From NCBI GenBank assembly GCA_934661195.1, contig CAKUJD010000008.1, forward strand, positions 39,090-103,089: a stretch of DNA of 64,000 nucleotides. The letters run 5' to 3'. Below are positions 16,654 through 25,350 of this stretch, piece after piece. This stretch comes from an uncultured Muribaculaceae bacterium (GTDB lineage: Bacteria; Bacteroidota; Bacteroidia; Bacteroidales; Muribaculaceae). The notes below the pieces were generated by a model. That model saw only the letters and a list, made by a program, of their open reading frames with translations. It searched no databases and was not told the DNA's origin. Position 1 is the first letter of the stretch. Each line of letters opens with the position of its first letter. A program made the translations under genes and the position numbers.

Positions 16654-17882
16654 AAGAAATTTCTCAAATGTATTACTTTTTCATCAAACTTGTTACTATT
16701 TTGCATTTCCCAAAATTCGCTATGATTAACCATAATGATGATCGAATCATACAGCCTCAAATCAGGCTTCGTAGGAAGTAATGATATGGAATATTCTCTT
16801 TTAACTTGTTCAATATTGACTAATGGGTCATAGCACTCGACATCAATACCACGAGCTTCTAGAATTTTTATTATTTCAGCAACTTTGGTATTGCGAATGT
16901 CTGCACAGTTCTTTTTGTAAGAGAAACCAAGTAGAAGAATTTTTGCTGATTCTTTTTCTGACACAATATCTAAGATTCTATTTGCGACCGATGTAACCTT
17001 CTTCTCATTAGTTTTACGACTTTGAGAAACCAAGGGTAGATCGACACCTTTTTTGGCTGCCCTGTTCAATAGATAATACGGATCTACACCGATGCAATGA
17101 CCTCCAACCATGCCTGGACGGGCATCATTGAAGTTCCACTTTGTTGCTGCACAATCTGTGACCTCATTTATGTCAATACTTTCAGCTCTACAATAATCTG
17201 CGAACTCATTTGCAAGAGCAATAACAACATCTCTCTGAACATTCTCGTACATCTTTGCAGCTTCAGCTATTTTGATGGAAGAAGCAACAACTACGTTTTC
17301 TTTTAGAACGGACTGATATACATTTGCTATTACATCTCGAGCATGAGGTGTTGATCCTGACACTATTTTTCTAACATTCTCCAATGTGTGGATATTGTCA
17401 CCGACATTAATTCTTTCTGGAGAATATCCAACAGTAAACCCTTTGTTTATTTTCATAGAAGAACCTTCTTCTAATATAGGAACACAAATTTCTTCAGTTG
17501 CTCCAGGGAACACCGTCGATTCAAAAATGACGATATCATCTTTTTTTAATATATTACTTAGTGATTTACATACATTCTTTAACGGCGTTAAATCTGGTTG
17601 GTTTTGGATATCAGTACCAGTAGGTACACATACTATAAAGATATTGCATCCTCGTAAGTCCGAATATGAAGAAGTTAGTATGCTTCGTTGCAAAGCTTGC
17701 CTAATGTTATGACGTTTTTCACATTCTCGGTAGTCAATAGCTTTATTTAAATAATTGATTCGGATTTTGTCTTTATCTAATCCAATACAGGCATAATGTT
17801 TGGAAAAAAGACATAATAAAGGTAAACCAACATACCCTAATCCAATAATTGCGATTTTGTATCCTTTATCTGATGCTTTCAT
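16650..17882 (-). CDS. UDP-N-acetylhexosamine 6-dehydrogenase (TviB/WbpO-like)
   Basis: 410 residues from the ATG at 17882; a TTG six codons upstream is possible. NAD-binding motif IGLGYVGLPL at 13-22, EKRHNI region typical of the Vi/O-antigen branch, FESTVFPGATEE at 120-131, YSPERIN at 153-159, and the catalytic block GHCIGVDPYY at 261-270 with C263 as the thioester cysteine. The C-terminal third binds the nucleotide (LGFSYKKNCADIRNTK). These enzymes oxidise UDP-GlcNAc or UDP-GalNAc to the uronic acid with two NAD+. It supplies an acidic HexNAcA building block and is the first enzyme gene after the antiterminator. Confidence 0.88.
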   Translation of the reverse strand: MKASDKGYKIAIIGLGYVGLPLLCLFSKHYACIGLDKDKIRINYLNKAIDYRECEKRHNIRQALQRSILTSSYSDLRGCNIFIVCVPTGTDIQNQPDLTPLKNVCKSLSNILKKDDIVIFESTVFPGATEEICVPILEEGSSMKINKGFTVGYSPERINVGDNIHTLENVRKIVSGSTPHARDVIANVYQSVLKENVVVASSIKIAEAAKMYENVQRDVVIALANEFADYCRAESIDINEVTDCAATKWNFNDARPGMVGGHCIGVDPYYLLNRAAKKGVDLPLVSQSRKTNEKKVTSVANRILDIVSEKESAKILLLGFSYKKNCADIRNTKVAEIIKILEARGIDVECYDPLVNIEQVKREYSISLLPTKPDLRLYDSIIIMVNHSEFWEMQNSNKFDEKVIHLRNFL

Positions 17883-17928
17883 AAGTTTCGATGTTTTCAA
17901 TTTTTATTCTCTTGTAGAATGGTTGTTT

Positions 17929-18657
17929 TTACATTTCTAATAGACTCATCATATCTTTTGGTATGTACGCAGTAGCCACCAAGCATCCATCAAACAGTTC
18001 AACTACAACCCTCTGCTGCCCTGCAATTCTTGCCACTCTTCCATGTACCCCCACGAACTCACCTCCTGTAATAACTACTTCATCGTCCAATTTATACTTG
18101 ATATTCTCAGAAGTAATTGGAATGATGTGAGGATTCTTTATGGAAGTCAATCTTATGAAATTATCCATGGCAGAGTCGGAAACTGTAAGGGGTGGATTCT
18201 TCTCAGGAGCATCTTCACGAAAAGAAGTGTGGTCATAGTAGAAACTAAGCAATGCTTTTTTGTCCGTAGTATTGTTGGAGCAATCGCACAACAACACACC
18301 GATTTGACTTCGTGTCGCGTAAACAAATAGGAAAGAAGGAAGAAGTGGTTCCGTAATGATTAGTTTCTTACCATGCTTCATTATTTGCTTGTGCCGCATA
18401 GGAACATAACATTCCAAGTTTTTTGCTTCTACAAAACTTTTTGCCTTGATGATGCGACCATACGATACTCGCAATACGAACCATTGCCGCTTTTCTATAA
18501 GCGCATTTTCTACCGACACCCCATTCCTGACATCACAAGGAATGGAGGGCGTACAAGAGGTAAGTCTTGCACTTGGACACGATGAACCTGTGCCTGTAGG
18601 TTGCCCATTATACAATGAAGCGTCAGCCATAATAGGCTGTGTGGTGTTATCTTCCAA
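17929..18657 (-). CDS. UpxY-family transcription antiterminator (NusG-like)
   Basis: 242 residues. After a Ser/Thr/Pro-rich N-terminal stretch of about 55 residues there is a NusG N-terminal domain (KRQWFVLRVSYGR near 57, LECYVPMRHKQIM near 80, PLLPSFLFVYATRSQ near 105). A C-terminal KOW-like region follows (DEVVITGGEFVGVHGRVARIAG near 190-215). In Bacteroides, UpxY proteins are encoded first in capsular polysaccharide operons and let RNA polymerase read through the untranslated leader of their own operon. It is the first gene of the minus-strand glycan locus. No UpxZ partner is present. The N-terminal extension is longer than usual; a start further downstream cannot be excluded. Confidence 0.85.
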   Translation of the reverse strand: MEDNTTQPIMADASLYNGQPTGTGSSCPSARLTSCTPSIPCDVRNGVSVENALIEKRQWFVLRVSYGRIIKAKSFVEAKNLECYVPMRHKQIMKHGKKLIITEPLLPSFLFVYATRSQIGVLLCDCSNNTTDKKALLSFYYDHTSFREDAPEKNPPLTVSDSAMDNFIRLTSIKNPHIIPITSENIKYKLDDEVVITGGEFVGVHGRVARIAGQQRVVVELFDGCLVATAYIPKDMMSLLEM

Positions 18658-18725
18658 TGTTGTTGTTCAGAGGTTAGATGAATACCGATAGACTTTCCTT
18701 TGCAAGAATTGTCACATTTTGACTA

Positions 18726-18757
18726 CAAAGATAAAGAAACTTACCGAGACGAAAGAA
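18726..18757 (-). promoter_or_regulatory. Promoter for the glycan operon
   Basis: On the minus strand TATCTTTG (plus 18726-18733) matches TAnnTTTG, with a TTTC at the -33 position at suitable spacing. It gives a leader of about 60 bases before the antiterminator gene. No flanking inverted repeats of the phase-variable type are seen around it. Confidence 0.55.
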
Positions 18758-18799
18758 GAAAGCATTGTAAATCTCTGTATTGCGACAGATTTTTAACAT

Positions 18800-18843
18800 T
18801 TGAGAGATGATTGGTGCGGCGTAAGCGACCAACCATCTCTCAA
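18800..18843 (-). terminator. Long hairpin between the relaxase gene and the glycan operon
   Basis: Sixteen-base arms (18800-18815 and 18828-18843) pair with one G-U and a 12-base loop. It lies 14 bases past the relaxase stop and just upstream of the glycan promoter, so it most likely ends relaxase transcription. The T run is weak. It also marks the boundary between mobile element and glycan locus. Confidence 0.6.
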
Positions 18844-18856
18844 TTTTACACACAAC

Positions 18857-20899
18857 TTATTGTGATAGGCCATAAACTTTCCTTTTGGTCGGTGTCCCCA
18901 ATCCGATTTTCTGCGTACCATTCCAATTCGTTAGTTGGTCGGCACATCCGTTAGAACCGCCAAGTGAGACATATGTATCGGCACTGCATGACATGTGGTC
19001 AACAAATGCAAGAAAGTTTTGGTAAAGGGGTTCGGTATAAACGACATCCTTTGTGGCAAAGAGTTTTGTCCATGATGTGACACATTCTCTACGGAAGTTA
19101 CCACAATTATCCCATGCCATACCTGCAAGGAATTTGTCTGTGGCTGTTTCCACCCTCTTTGCAGAATCAATAGGTAAGTTGTGTTTGGATGCAGTTGCCA
19201 TAATACCATAATAAATAGAGTTAGCCTCTTGCTCGTTGAAATCCATTCGTCCTGTCTTTGAGAAATTTCTGAGGGTATCATGTCCTTCATCAATGAAGCG
19301 GTCAATGATGCTTTGGTGGCGGGACTGTTTAGCTTGTTCCTCACGTTTAATAGCCGCTTCCTCTTGCTTGCGTTTCTCCACACGCAACATCGCTTCTATA
19401 ATCTCTGGCTGCTGCTTCATCTCATTCCATTGAAGAACAAGATACCTGTACTTTGACAAGAGTGCGTTGTAATCATTGCCTATATTCGTGAGTTCAGTCC
19501 TTGTGGTTGATAGCTGCCCTTTGAGAGTACCTATCACTTTGTCCTTTTCAGCAGCCACTCTTCTGACTGCATTCTCGTCAAGTTGAGATATACGCTCTTT
19601 GACTATTGCGTTTTCTTCCTTCAAGGTGTCGTTCTCGGCTTCAAGCGATTTGTTCTCGTTGATAAGGCGGTTGAGGTTCTGCATATAGTAGGTGTATGTC
19701 TTGTTCACGGAAGTTCTCACACCCTCGTTCTGTTTGTCACGAGCCTCATTGATAGCATTGACCAATGATTTTATGGCGGCATTGATATTGGCAGAACGTT
19801 TCTCTCTCCATGCTTTCTGTCCGATAATTGCAGGGATAGGGATGGAAAGTTCTTTTTCCACAGTGTTCATAGCCTCTTGAACAGAATACTTGACATTGAG
19901 AAGAGGAAAGGCAAGTTCACGTCTGTCAATCGTGGCAAGCACAGCATATTTCTCCACCTTGTCAAGTGCAGCCTTTGCCTGACGCTCGGCTTCAAGCACC
20001 ACCTTGTTCTTATGCTTGCGTCCTCGCTTCTCCTCTTCGGATAGTTCGTTGTAAGGAATGCCACGTGCAAGACCGTACTTGCAGCCCACCTCATTGTGAT
20101 AGTCAGTATGTAGTTGCGAGAGATATTCCGACTTTGCTTTTCTCGTCTCTCCCCACATCTTGGCATAAGACACACGCTCAACATAATCCTTTGAGGCAGT
20201 CTGCTTGGTGTAGTTGTCTCGCTCCTCTTTGGGTAATGCTCTCCATTCCTTAGTTGAAAGCACTATGTCGGGATTGCTCTTATTGACATACTTGCTACCG
20301 ATGCGTCCACGTTTCTTGACTTTCTCCACAGGAATAGTCTGTACATGGGCATGGATGCTTGTTTCGTCACAATGGACTGCGAAACTGATAATATTCTCCT
20401 CGCCCCATTTGCGACAGACAAAGTCGTAGGTGTCCTTTGCCCATTTATAAATGCCTTGTTGCAATACGATGTGGCTATGATCTGCATCAGGATTGGCAGT
20501 GTCTATCCCTTGGTTGCCAAAAGCGAGGTTGTACAGCACGTCGTGGTCGCCACTGAATATCATGCCGACAGTGCAATTCGGACTATTCTTTGAAACTTGG
20601 TCGGGATGTTTGGCATCCATGTATGGCTTAAAGCCCAATTCATCAAGACGCATCTGTATGCGCTCGTGAAGCGGAATGGGATTGGAACCAAGTGGAACGA
20701 ACTTTCCACCTTTGACAATCTCAAAGTTGAGATTCTTGCGAGAAAAGTTGTAATGGTTGTTCTTGTCCTTGTCGGCATTCTTCAGCCGATAGACATTCTC
20801 GTCCCAACCTCTGCGCTCCGCCTCGTTGCCCACTTGGGCGGAGAATGACTTTTTGTCCTTGCCGACATGGATGGCGGCACGTGGTATATTGCTTTGCAT
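18857..20899 (-). CDS. MobV-family relaxase (plasmid recombination/mobilization protein)
   Basis: 680 residues. The signature HxDExxxHxH metal motif reads HCDETSIHAH at residues 176-185, in the usual MobV/Pre position. The N-terminus carries the NEAERRG..NV block with the presumed nucleophile region. A long coiled-coil middle (about 380-540, many E/K/Q) precedes a divergent C-terminus. MobV relaxases nick oriT and carry the strand into a recipient with help from a co-resident conjugative element. It is the terminal gene of the element on this side; candidate oriT repeats lie just upstream. No coupling protein or mating-pair genes are present, so the element would be mobilizable rather than self-transmissible. 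Confidence 0.85.
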   Translation of the reverse strand: MQSNIPRAAIHVGKDKKSFSAQVGNEAERRGWDENVYRLKNADKDKNNHYNFSRKNLNFEIVKGGKFVPLGSNPIPLHERIQMRLDELGFKPYMDAKHPDQVSKNSPNCTVGMIFSGDHDVLYNLAFGNQGIDTANPDADHSHIVLQQGIYKWAKDTYDFVCRKWGEENIISFAVHCDETSIHAHVQTIPVEKVKKRGRIGSKYVNKSNPDIVLSTKEWRALPKEERDNYTKQTASKDYVERVSYAKMWGETRKAKSEYLSQLHTDYHNEVGCKYGLARGIPYNELSEEEKRGRKHKNKVVLEAERQAKAALDKVEKYAVLATIDRRELAFPLLNVKYSVQEAMNTVEKELSIPIPAIIGQKAWREKRSANINAAIKSLVNAINEARDKQNEGVRTSVNKTYTYYMQNLNRLINENKSLEAENDTLKEENAIVKERISQLDENAVRRVAAEKDKVIGTLKGQLSTTRTELTNIGNDYNALLSKYRYLVLQWNEMKQQPEIIEAMLRVEKRKQEEAAIKREEQAKQSRHQSIIDRFIDEGHDTLRNFSKTGRMDFNEQEANSIYYGIMATASKHNLPIDSAKRVETATDKFLAGMAWDNCGNFRRECVTSWTKLFATKDVVYTEPLYQNFLAFVDHMSCSADTYVSLGGSNGCADQLTNWNGTQKIGLGTPTKRKVYGLSQ

Positions 20900-20989
20900 A
20901 GTGTATTCCTGTTTCGTGATACATTGAAAATGGTGGTGTTATTCCGTACAATGGTAGTAGGTCTCGGTCGGAGCTTGAGCATAATAGAA

Positions 20990-21064
20990 GGACTTTTTAA
21001 GTGAACAGCGTCAGCAGGTGAATCTAAAAGTCCCTATTATGTTCATGGACTTTTGCAAAAAGTC
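20990..21064. repeat. Cluster of inverted repeats, candidate oriT region
   Basis: GGACTTTT at 20990-20997 pairs with AAAAGTCC at 21026-21033. A further copy, GGACTTTT at 21047-21054, makes a tight hairpin with AAAAAGTC at 21057-21064. The cluster lies 90 bases upstream of the relaxase gene, where MobV origins of transfer are usually found. The nick site cannot be assigned from sequence alone; part of this may instead terminate the DnaC-like gene. Confidence 0.45.
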
Positions 21065-21085
21065 ACCACCCATATCAGACAAGGT

Positions 21086-21730
21086 TCACCCCATGTCGTC
21101 AGTCTGTATTTTATCCGTGCGATAAGTCGGATTACGATAGACTATCTTTGCCATCATTTCGTTGAGACGGTCAGCGATTCTGTCCCCATAGCGTTTGCGA
21201 ATGTCCTTAGGGTCAAGGTTCGTAGTAACAATGGTGAACAGTTGTGCTTCGTATCTCTTCGTAAGCAAATCAATGACTGGAGTCATGATGTTGCCGTAAT
21301 CAATCACCTCAACAGGCTCGGTACCCAAATCGTCAATGGCAAGCATATCGTCTTGTGCCAGTTCAAGGTACTTTGTGTGGTTGGTCTTGCAGAGTTGGGC
21401 AATCTGTAAGGCATCAACAATCTGCAATCCATAATATGCACCATAGAGGCTTCCAGTGGTTGCCGTTGGTTTGCGGATTTGTAAATGCCTTATGAGGTTC
21501 TGCAATGCTTTGAGCATGGTAGTCTTGCCGTTTCCGCATCCTCCACAAAGCACGATGCCAAATTTTGGAGTGACAGTTGTGAGCCATTTTGCCATCTGTC
21601 GTAGCTGATCATCAATGAACTCGTTAAAGACAAACTTTCGATAGCGGAACTGCACTTCTGCAATTACCGCTGCCATCAGAAGCTCATACGCTTTATCTTC
21701 GTTCATAGGTAGTCTAAAACGTGCTGTCAT
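21086..21730 (-). CDS. DnaC/IstB-like AAA+ ATPase (helicase loader type) of mobile element
   Basis: 214 residues from the ATG at 21730, which has an AAGGGG ribosome site 7 bases before it; an in-frame GTG at 21826 is a weaker choice. Walker A CGGCGNGKTT is near residue 72, Walker B MLAIDDLGTEP near 140, and sensor 1 IVTTNLDP near 176. Such proteins load the replicative helicase on element DNA. It overlaps the upstream replication-type gene by 17 bases. A homologue with the same order and the same overlap lies at 63764 in the second element. Confidence 0.8.
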   Translation of the reverse strand: MTARFRLPMNEDKAYELLMAAVIAEVQFRYRKFVFNEFIDDQLRQMAKWLTTVTPKFGIVLCGGCGNGKTTMLKALQNLIRHLQIRKPTATTGSLYGAYYGLQIVDALQIAQLCKTNHTKYLELAQDDMLAIDDLGTEPVEVIDYGNIMTPVIDLLTKRYEAQLFTIVTTNLDPKDIRKRYGDRIADRLNEMMAKIVYRNPTYRTDKIQTDDMG

Positions 21731-22187
21731 AGTCCGCCCCTTCTGCAGAAACAGGACATATTCTGCGATTCTCTTTTTGCTTGCTGAATCCATTCTTACT
21801 TTGATTTTTACTGTTGAAAAATTCACTCGACTTCCTTATAAAAAGTTCTTTGTCTTTATCTTTTATATGTGTCAAGTCATGTGTCAAACCATCTGTCAAG
21901 CCATCCGTCCATTCAAGCATTGTATATTTGGACGGTAAATGGCGAGACTTGCCTTCCGAAAATGCGATAAGCCTACGTTCTGCAAGGTGCTTCCGTGCCG
22001 TGATAACTGTCTGCCTTGATATGCGCAGTTCTTCGCAAATTCTTGTGGTGGAACAAACGAAAGGCATTTTCCAAAAACGCTTGTTACATTCGTTGATAAG
22101 GTAAGCGAACAGTGCTATCTCGCTTGCCGGCATGGGAGACAACAGGGCCGACCACCATAACTGGTTCATGTATTCAATGTAGGTCAT
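21714..22187 (-). CDS. Replication-initiator-like winged-helix protein
   Basis: 157 residues. The N-terminal 80 residues (EIALFAYLINECNKRFW, then RISRQTVITARKHLAERRLI) form a winged helix-turn-helix as in primosomal/replication proteins DnaD or RepA of Bacteroides elements. The middle has a short repeat LTDGLTHDLTH. The C-terminal half is charged and probably disordered. It is followed directly by the DnaC-like gene, so it probably works with it at an element origin or in post-transfer replication. It starts by ATGA overlap with the HTH gene upstream. A homologue is at 63070-63780. Confidence 0.65.
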   Translation of the reverse strand: MTYIEYMNQLWWSALLSPMPASEIALFAYLINECNKRFWKMPFVCSTTRICEELRISRQTVITARKHLAERRLIAFSEGKSRHLPSKYTMLEWTDGLTDGLTHDLTHIKDKDKELFIRKSSEFFNSKNQSKNGFSKQKENRRICPVSAEGADYDSTF

Positions 22188-22591
22188 TGCTTTTCCTTTC
22201 TCTCATTATTATTCAATGTCGCAAATTCCTTATCAACCTTGCTTGTCCGCTTGCAATAGCCAGCCACCGTCTCACCCATGGAGCGTGTGTGCGTAATGGC
22301 TTTGATTGCCGATGCAGGATACATGTTCTTGTTGCCGAACTTGATGTGCTGCAAGTAGCCAGTGCGATGCCACTGCCACAGGGTTGCAGGGCAGACATTG
22401 AAAATCTTGCAAACCTCCTCTGTTGTGAGAAAAGTTTCCTCAGGTTCTTCCTTGCGAGCGGATGCAATTTGTTCCTCCCATTCCTTGCGTGACTGCGCCA
22501 ACAGCGTATTTGCAAAATGGCGAAGGTCTTCGGGAGTAACGGTAAGTGCTACCAGTCCTCCCTTTTTTGTCAATGACATAATGTCAACCAT
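22184..22591 (-). CDS. Excisionase-like helix-turn-helix (MerR-type) protein
   Basis: 135 residues. The C-terminal half is a MerR/Xis-type domain: FLTTEEVCKIFNVCPATLWQWHRTGYLQHIKFGNK is split over residues 71-105 and is the standard helix-turn-helix_17 layout. The N-terminal half is a charged helix. These small proteins act as excisionases or as regulators of mobile-element genes. It begins the module that continues with the replication-type and DnaC-like genes. A start at the ATG at 22579 is also possible. A homologue lies at 62702-63067. Confidence 0.75.
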   Translation of the reverse strand: MVDIMSLTKKGGLVALTVTPEDLRHFANTLLAQSRKEWEEQIASARKEEPEETFLTTEEVCKIFNVCPATLWQWHRTGYLQHIKFGNKNMYPASAIKAITHTRSMGETVAGYCKRTSKVDKEFATLNNNERKEKQ

Positions 22592-22673
22592 ATATATTCT
22601 TTTGATATTCGTTATACATACGCTGTCTGCTCATAAACCAGGATGCTCCTTCTCGCAGCGTGATAAAAAGAAA

Positions 22674-22716
22674 CACCGTCAATCCGCTGGTTTGTCGGAT
22701 TGACGGTGCAAAGGTA
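22674..22716 (-). promoter_or_regulatory. Promoter with overlapping inverted repeat before the excisionase module
   Basis: On the minus strand TACCTTTG (plus 22709-22716) is a -7 box. Directly downstream is a perfect 13-bp inverted repeat (22674-22686 and 22696-22708) with a 9-base loop, placed at the transcription start. It could be an operator or a 5' hairpin in the mRNA. The leader to the ATG at 22591 is about 110 bases. Confidence 0.5.
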
Positions 22717-22814
22717 TATGGCTTTTGACAGCTCTTGATGAGATTTGAATAGGCAGTAGGATGCGACTACTATTGACTACTCTTTGTTAATGGATTTAAC
22801 GTGACATCATCAAA

Positions 22815-22854
22815 AATCCTTAGCCAAATGCAGTTTTACGTTTGACTAAGGATT
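22815..22854 (-). terminator. Terminator of the AbiE operon
   Basis: Arms AATCCTTAG.CAAA and TTTG.CTAAGGATT (22815-22828 and 22841-22854) pair at 13 of 14 positions, followed on the minus strand by TTTTTGATG. It lies 19 bases past the stop of the third gene of the operon. Confidence 0.75.
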
Positions 22855-22872
22855 GTAAATGGTAGCAGATTG

Positions 22873-23682
22873 TCAGAAACGAAATATGCTGCGACAATAT
22901 GCAATAATTATAGAAAGAAAGTTCTTGCGTCCTAACTTGCGGTTGTAGAAATGAACTTCCCCGTCGGTATCAACAGTGTAGCCTATGGCATTTCGTAAAG
23001 CAGTTCTGTGATATTTGATTTTCTCTTCTGCCTGTTTCCTGATGGCATCCGTCTCATATTCCAAGTTTACATGGTACTTGCTGAAATACTTGTCGAAACT
23101 GCTTTTCTTCAGGTTGAACTCATCGACCAGCAGACTGCGAGGTATGGTGGGGAACAATATGCCGTCCTCTATGGCGCAATGGATAATGACGGCTGCATCA
23201 TCTGGATGTTCACCTCTGATAAGCTGGTGAAGTCCATGGCTGATAGCATAGTATTGTACTGCAAACGGAGTATATTCAATCAGTTTGCTCGGATGCTCTT
23301 CGCTCGACAAACCACGGATAATCTTCAAGAACCCCAATATCATCTTTTGTGTGATGCCATCAAAATGCTTGCGCATCAGTTCCTTGGTCAATGCTTCTAT
23401 CTCGTCATAATGATTATTGCCTCTGATGGCAATGTATTTCAATGCTTTGCGGATAGAAGGCTTCTTTGCCAACTCCTCCCAAGGGGTGGTCTGATACGAC
23501 ATCACGGCAAGTATAGTCGTGCCGAAAGCGTCAAGGCTCGGTTTTTCCACTTCTTCGTTCACTTTCGTTCCGTCAAATTCTTCCTTGATGAGCGAAAGCA
23601 TGAACCTTGCGTTCTCTTCCGTCACATTGCGAGGCTTCCCGAACTGCTGTTCAAGATCCTCGCCGAGTTCGTTTATGTTCAT
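22873..23682 (-). CDS. Unknown protein, third gene of AbiE-type operon
   Basis: 269 residues; I do not recognise the family. It is mostly helical, with an acidic N-terminus (NELGEDLEQQF), a block of conserved-looking aromatic and histidine residues in the middle (FAVQYYAISHGLHQLI) and a basic C-terminus (KYHRTALRNAIGY, then FYNRKLGRKNFL). No membrane segment or nuclease motif is evident. The start overlaps the stop of the AbiEii-like toxin gene (ATGA), so all three proteins are made from one transcript, and a strong terminator follows. It may be a second effector or a regulator of the toxin. Confidence 0.6.
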   Translation of the reverse strand: MNINELGEDLEQQFGKPRNVTEENARFMLSLIKEEFDGTKVNEEVEKPSLDAFGTTILAVMSYQTTPWEELAKKPSIRKALKYIAIRGNNHYDEIEALTKELMRKHFDGITQKMILGFLKIIRGLSSEEHPSKLIEYTPFAVQYYAISHGLHQLIRGEHPDDAAVIIHCAIEDGILFPTIPRSLLVDEFNLKKSSFDKYFSKYHVNLEYETDAIRKQAEEKIKYHRTALRNAIGYTVDTDGEVHFYNRKLGRKNFLSIIIAYCRSIFRF

Positions 23683-24692
23683 GCCTTTCGGTAATTTAAC
23701 TGTCTAATTTGCTCGTTGAGCGTTGACAACTTGCTTATCAGTTCATCAAAAGAAGGCACCTGTCCGAAAATCATGTGCTCACACATGAACTTGTAGTCTT
23801 CTTGCCATAGTCTTGCAATTTCCTTGTTGGGCACAATACATAATGTGGCAGGATATAGCTCATCATAGTTGAAGCCCTTAAGTCCAATGAACTTTCTGCG
23901 ATGTTCAAGTACCGCCTTGTACAGAGCTTCGTTGTGAATTGCATGGTCGGCAATTTGGTTCTCAGAATCCATCATCATTGCCAAATCATATATATGGCGA
24001 GACATACGCTCCACTCTGACCTCGTTCTTCCTGAATTCTTCATGTAGCAGGAATACTTTTTCAAGGAAGGTTCGCTCGGGAATGACGGCGTTCACCTCAA
24101 ATGGCTTTTCTGCAAATGGTGCTTTGCTGAAGTGGGTGTCAATAGCAGAGTTTATAGCCTTTTTCTCAATAGGCTCCATCATCGACCTGCCGCTGATTTC
24201 GATCTTTACCGTATTCTTGATATACGGTGATACTTCATACAAACTATGATAGGTTATTGTTATCACTTCTGGGTCTGTTGTCGTGACAGGTGTGATTACA
24301 ACATCAACACTAAAGGCATCTGTCCGTATGCCCAAATCCACTAAAGCCTTCCTTACATCATGCTGCATATTCTCTCTTACGAAAGAACAGGCAGCGCGAC
24401 GTAGTCTGTCACTGATTTGAGTCTTCGACAATTCACCGCTAAAGCCAAGAAATTCTCTGCTGAGTGCAATATCCACATCTTCGGAGAATCTGGCTATCAA
24501 GTTCCAGCATTTGCTAAGACTTGTACCTCCTTTGAAAGCAATATGTTCTGCATATGGCAAAGTATGAAGGGCTTTCAACACCTGCGTTACCCACCAGTCC
24601 TTTTCGATACTTGACGGTGGCAATCCGGTCTGCAACGCCACGGTATTGATAGCTTCACGTTGTCTATCTTCTGGTATGTCTATGAATTTCAT
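23679..24692 (-). CDS. AbiEii/AbiGii-family nucleotidyltransferase toxin
   Basis: 337 residues from the ATG at 24692, which forms an ATGA overlap with the antitoxin gene; a start nine codons earlier is unlikely. The nucleotidyltransferase signature FKGGTSLSK..N.I.RFSEDVDI is near residue 53-72: GGTSLSK is the nucleotide-binding loop and the SEDVDI pair of acids binds metal. AbiEii toxins transfer nucleotides, blocking growth during phage infection or plasmid loss (type IV toxin-antitoxin). In some relatives tRNA 3' ends are the target. Sits in the mobile element, so it may stabilise the element or act as phage defence. Confidence 0.85.
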   Translation of the reverse strand: MKFIDIPEDRQREAINTVALQTGLPPSSIEKDWWVTQVLKALHTLPYAEHIAFKGGTSLSKCWNLIARFSEDVDIALSREFLGFSGELSKTQISDRLRRAACSFVRENMQHDVRKALVDLGIRTDAFSVDVVITPVTTTDPEVITITYHSLYEVSPYIKNTVKIEISGRSMMEPIEKKAINSAIDTHFSKAPFAEKPFEVNAVIPERTFLEKVFLLHEEFRKNEVRVERMSRHIYDLAMMMDSENQIADHAIHNEALYKAVLEHRRKFIGLKGFNYDELYPATLCIVPNKEIARLWQEDYKFMCEHMIFGQVPSFDELISKLSTLNEQIRQLNYRKA

Positions 24693-25306
24693 CGTGCAAT
24701 TAGTATTTTGCGCACCCACGCAGGGGTAAGTTTTATATCATGGTTGAAATCGTTGTCATTTACATTCTTTGCGTGTTCGACAAGCACGTTGCGTTCCTCC
24801 TCGGTTATTTTTTCTTCGCCTATGGTGCGCATGGCTGTTACAACAAGCATCATCAGCTCTGATTTATAGGCAAAGTTCTTGCCCGAAGAAGAATGCTTGA
24901 ACAGGATGCCACGCCCGTTCCCGATCTTTATCCTACGTGGTGCACCGTTGGTCAGGAACACGACATTCATGGGCATCTGTGTGGACAATCCGAGACGATT
25001 CAAGGCATATGCTCCCATAGGTACAATCTTCGCCTTGTCTCGTTTGGCTATAGCCTGGGCAATGTCTTCAACAGACGGATAGATAATGCCAAGTCCATAT
25101 TCCTTGTCCTCTTTGGGGTAATAATAGATGCCATGAGCCAACCGCACCAACATTCCGTCAGTGTACATCCGATGGAATGTTGACTTCACGGCTGATGGTG
25201 TTCCGCAGTCTGCATAGTCTTGTTGGAAAACTATCGAACCACGTCCTTTCCCTCTAAGTCTCATTCCTATCTTATTTACAGTGCTTTGACTTGATGTCTG
25301 TACCAT
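24689..25306 (-). CDS. AbiEi/DUF6088-type antitoxin and transcription regulator
   Basis: 205 residues. An N-terminal winged helix (GSIVFQQDYAD..TPSAVKSTFHRMYTDGMLVRLAHGIYYYPK, residues 23-67) matches AbiEi/DUF6088 proteins, with the diagnostic RLAHGIYYYP element. The C-terminal part, from about 80 (VPMGAYALNRLGLS, VVFLTNGAPRRI), is the antitoxin domain. AbiEi proteins repress their own operon and neutralise the AbiEii toxin. First gene of the operon, with a clear promoter at 25351-25381 and overlapping the toxin gene by 4 bases. Confidence 0.85.
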   Translation of the reverse strand: MVQTSSQSTVNKIGMRLRGKGRGSIVFQQDYADCGTPSAVKSTFHRMYTDGMLVRLAHGIYYYPKEDKEYGLGIIYPSVEDIAQAIAKRDKAKIVPMGAYALNRLGLSTQMPMNVVFLTNGAPRRIKIGNGRGILFKHSSSGKNFAYKSELMMLVVTAMRTIGEEKITEEERNVLVEHAKNVNDNDFNHDIKLTPAWVRKILIAR

Positions 25307-25350
25307 GTTTTTGAAACCTTTTTATTATATTTTTGGTTCTTGTTCGTCTG

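Noticed and set aside
18800..18843. Invertible promoter switch for the glycan operon
   Set aside because: Only one hairpin is present; phase-variable Bacteroides capsule promoters need matching inverted repeats on both sides of the promoter, and no partner was found between 18660 and 18860.
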